Origin: an uncultured Cloacibacillus sp.
GTDB taxonomy: Bacteria > Synergistota > Synergistia > Synergistales > Synergistaceae
Assembly (NCBI GenBank): GCA_900544635.1
Contig: UQVV01000111.1
Location: 1-6,312 of the forward strand
Direction of reading: 5' to 3'
Length of the DNA: 6,312 nt
The notes under the pieces were generated by a model that saw only the letters and a list, made by a program, of their open reading frames with translations, was not told the origin of the DNA and searched no databases. How positions within the stretch are numbered: the first letter of the stretch is position 1; every line of letters begins with the position of its first letter. Of the stretch, positions 5,440 to 6,312 are shown piece after piece. A program made the translations under genes and the position numbers.

Positions 5440-5455
5440 ATCAGCAGATATTATC
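5405..5455 (+). repeat. Three imperfect 17-bp direct repeats upstream of the AlbA_2-type gene
   Basis: Units begin TATCTG (5405), TATCAGC (5422) and TATCAGC (5439), exactly 17 nt apart, and share a later T-A-x-T-A block. Units 2 and 3 match at 12 of 17 positions, units 1 and 2 at 10 of 17. The sequence is AT-rich, so some of the agreement is expected by chance. Confidence 0.45.
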
Positions 5456-5476
5456 AAATAGTCAGGGACGGTGCGA

Positions 5477-6312
5477 ATGCAGACGGAGAATAAAACCACC
5501 GAATTAAAGCGAGAATATGTCGACGATATCAAAAATACGGTAGTGGCCTTCGCGAACTGTGACGGCGGCACTATATACATTGGAATCAACGACGACGGAA
5601 GCATACGCGGCGTGGACGACGCAGATGAAACGATGCTGCGCGTGACCAACGCAATACGCGACGCGGTCAGGCCGGACGTTACGATGTTCGTAGACTGCGG
5701 CGGCGAGGATATAGACGGGAAGCAGGTCGTCCGCGTCACCGTGAGGCGCGGAACGGCGCGCCCATATTACCTGCGCGGCAAAGGCATACGCCCCGAAGGC
5801 GTCTATGTGCGTCAGGGCGCGTCGACCGTACCCGCGAGCGAAACGGCGATACTGGACATGATTAAGGAAACGGGCGGCGACAGTTACGAAGCGGCGCGCT
5901 CGTTGATACAGCAGCTCACCTTCGACAAAGCTGCGGAATTCTTCAAACGCAGAGGCGTTTCCTTCGGCGCGGCTCAGATGCGTACGCTGCGCATGATAGG
6001 CGAAGACGGGATGTACACCAATCTTGCGTTCCTGCTTTCCGACCAGTGCGCGCACTCCCTCAAAATGGCCGTTTTCGAGGGCGGCCGGAAGAGCGTATTC
6101 AAAGACAGGCTGGAGCTGTCCGGCTCTCTTCTCGCGCAGCTCGACGGAGCATACGAATTCATCGACCGGTTCAACCGCACGCGCGCCGAATTTGACGGGC
6201 TTGACCGCATAGACCGGCGCGATTATCCGCCAGAGGCGGTACGGGAAGCTTTGCTGAACGCGCTTGTGCATAGGGACTACTCATTCAGCGCTCCGACCCT
6301 GATAAGCGTTTT
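5477..6312 (+). CDS. Schlafen AlbA_2 domain protein with start of a GHKL-type ATPase domain, C-terminus outside the window
   Basis: From ATG 5477 there are 278 codons and no stop. Residues about 8-125 look like a Schlafen AlbA_2 domain (PF04326): TELKREYVDD, then VVAFANCDGGTIYIGINDDG (22-41) and GVDD, ending in GVYVRQGASTVPASE. Residues about 135-245 are a linker region typical of the COG2865 group. YPPEAVREALLNALVHRDYS (250-269) is the opening motif of the C-terminal ATPase-like domain (PF13749), with the N-box residues Glu257, Asn261 and His265. Members are called RNA-binding, transcriptional regulator or RecG-related proteins; the real activity is unsettled, and some AlbA_2 proteins act in nucleic-acid cleavage or defence. 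AGGG (5464-5467) lies 9 nt upstream. It has its own promoter and is separated from larC by a terminator, so it is not part of the lar operon. Its palindromic promoter region suggests regulation, possibly by itself. Confidence 0.85.
   Translation, partial: MQTENKTTELKREYVDDIKNTVVAFANCDGGTIYIGINDDGSIRGVDDADETMLRVTNAIRDAVRPDVTMFVDCGGEDIDGKQVVRVTVRRGTARPYYLRGKGIRPEGVYVRQGASTVPASETAILDMIKETGGDSYEAARSLIQQLTFDKAAEFFKRRGVSFGAAQMRTLRMIGEDGMYTNLAFLLSDQCAHSLKMAVFEGGRKSVFKDRLELSGSLLAQLDGAYEFIDRFNRTRAEFDGLDRIDRRDYPPEAVREALLNALVHRDYSFSAPTLISV

Noticed and set aside
5504..6271. A 255-codon minus-strand open frame opposite the AlbA_2-type gene
   Set aside because: The plus strand reads as a recognisable AlbA_2/ATPase protein with a promoter and ribosome site; the minus frame has neither.
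1..6312. CRISPR arrays, tRNA or rRNA genes, insertion sequences
   Set aside because: No spaced identical repeats, cloverleaf-like sequence, rRNA motif or transposase was seen on either strand; the only repeats are short operator-like or His-codon repeats.

Overview
The window is about two-thirds G+C by eye and densely coding. Its most unusual codon habit is frequent ATA for isoleucine despite the high G+C. The gene content is a lar (nickel-pincer) cofactor operon, an AEC-family carrier, a cytoplasmic-type gamma-glutamyltransferase homologue and a Schlafen AlbA_2-type protein. This suits an anaerobic gut or sediment bacterium; Synergistota or a high-GC Clostridia relative is my best guess, and no sequence here proves it.

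Layout. 1-790 (minus) is an AEC-family membrane transporter whose 3' end lies outside the window. 791-940 is a divergent promoter region. 941-2551 (plus) is a gamma-glutamyltransferase family Ntn-hydrolase, closed by a strong intrinsic terminator at 2577-2606. 2607-2866 has no convincing gene. It holds a promoter with a 19-bp spacer resembling MerR-family promoters, then a GC-rich leader with two small terminator-like hairpins, then a clear Shine-Dalgarno. 2867-5303 (plus) is a tight three-gene operon, larE-larB-larC, with gaps of 3 nt and 1 nt. It ends at a 19-pair terminator hairpin (5337-5379). 5380-5476 is an AT-rich control region in which a near-consensus promoter lies inside a 44-bp imperfect palindrome. 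5477-6312 (plus) is the first 278 residues of an AlbA_2/GHKL-ATPase-like protein that runs off the right edge.

How the genes work together. LarB, LarE and LarC are the known makers of the nickel-pincer nucleotide (NPN) cofactor. LarB carboxylates and cleaves nicotinate adenine dinucleotide, LarE converts the two carboxylates to thiocarboxylates, and LarC inserts nickel at the expense of CTP. No LarA-type enzyme that would use the cofactor is in the window.

Points most worth a second look: (1) LarC stops after the LarC1 part, and the CTP-binding LarC2 part is absent both in frame and immediately downstream. (2) LarC carries a 60-residue insert with 25 histidines. (3) LarE has the CxxC plus Cys176 set linked to an iron-sulfur-cluster mechanism. 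(4) The lar operon appears to have a MerR-like promoter and a possible attenuator. (5) The ggt start looks displaced by a 28-bp insertion flanked by a 7-bp repeat. (6) The promoter of the last gene is buried in a palindrome and 17-bp-phased repeats.
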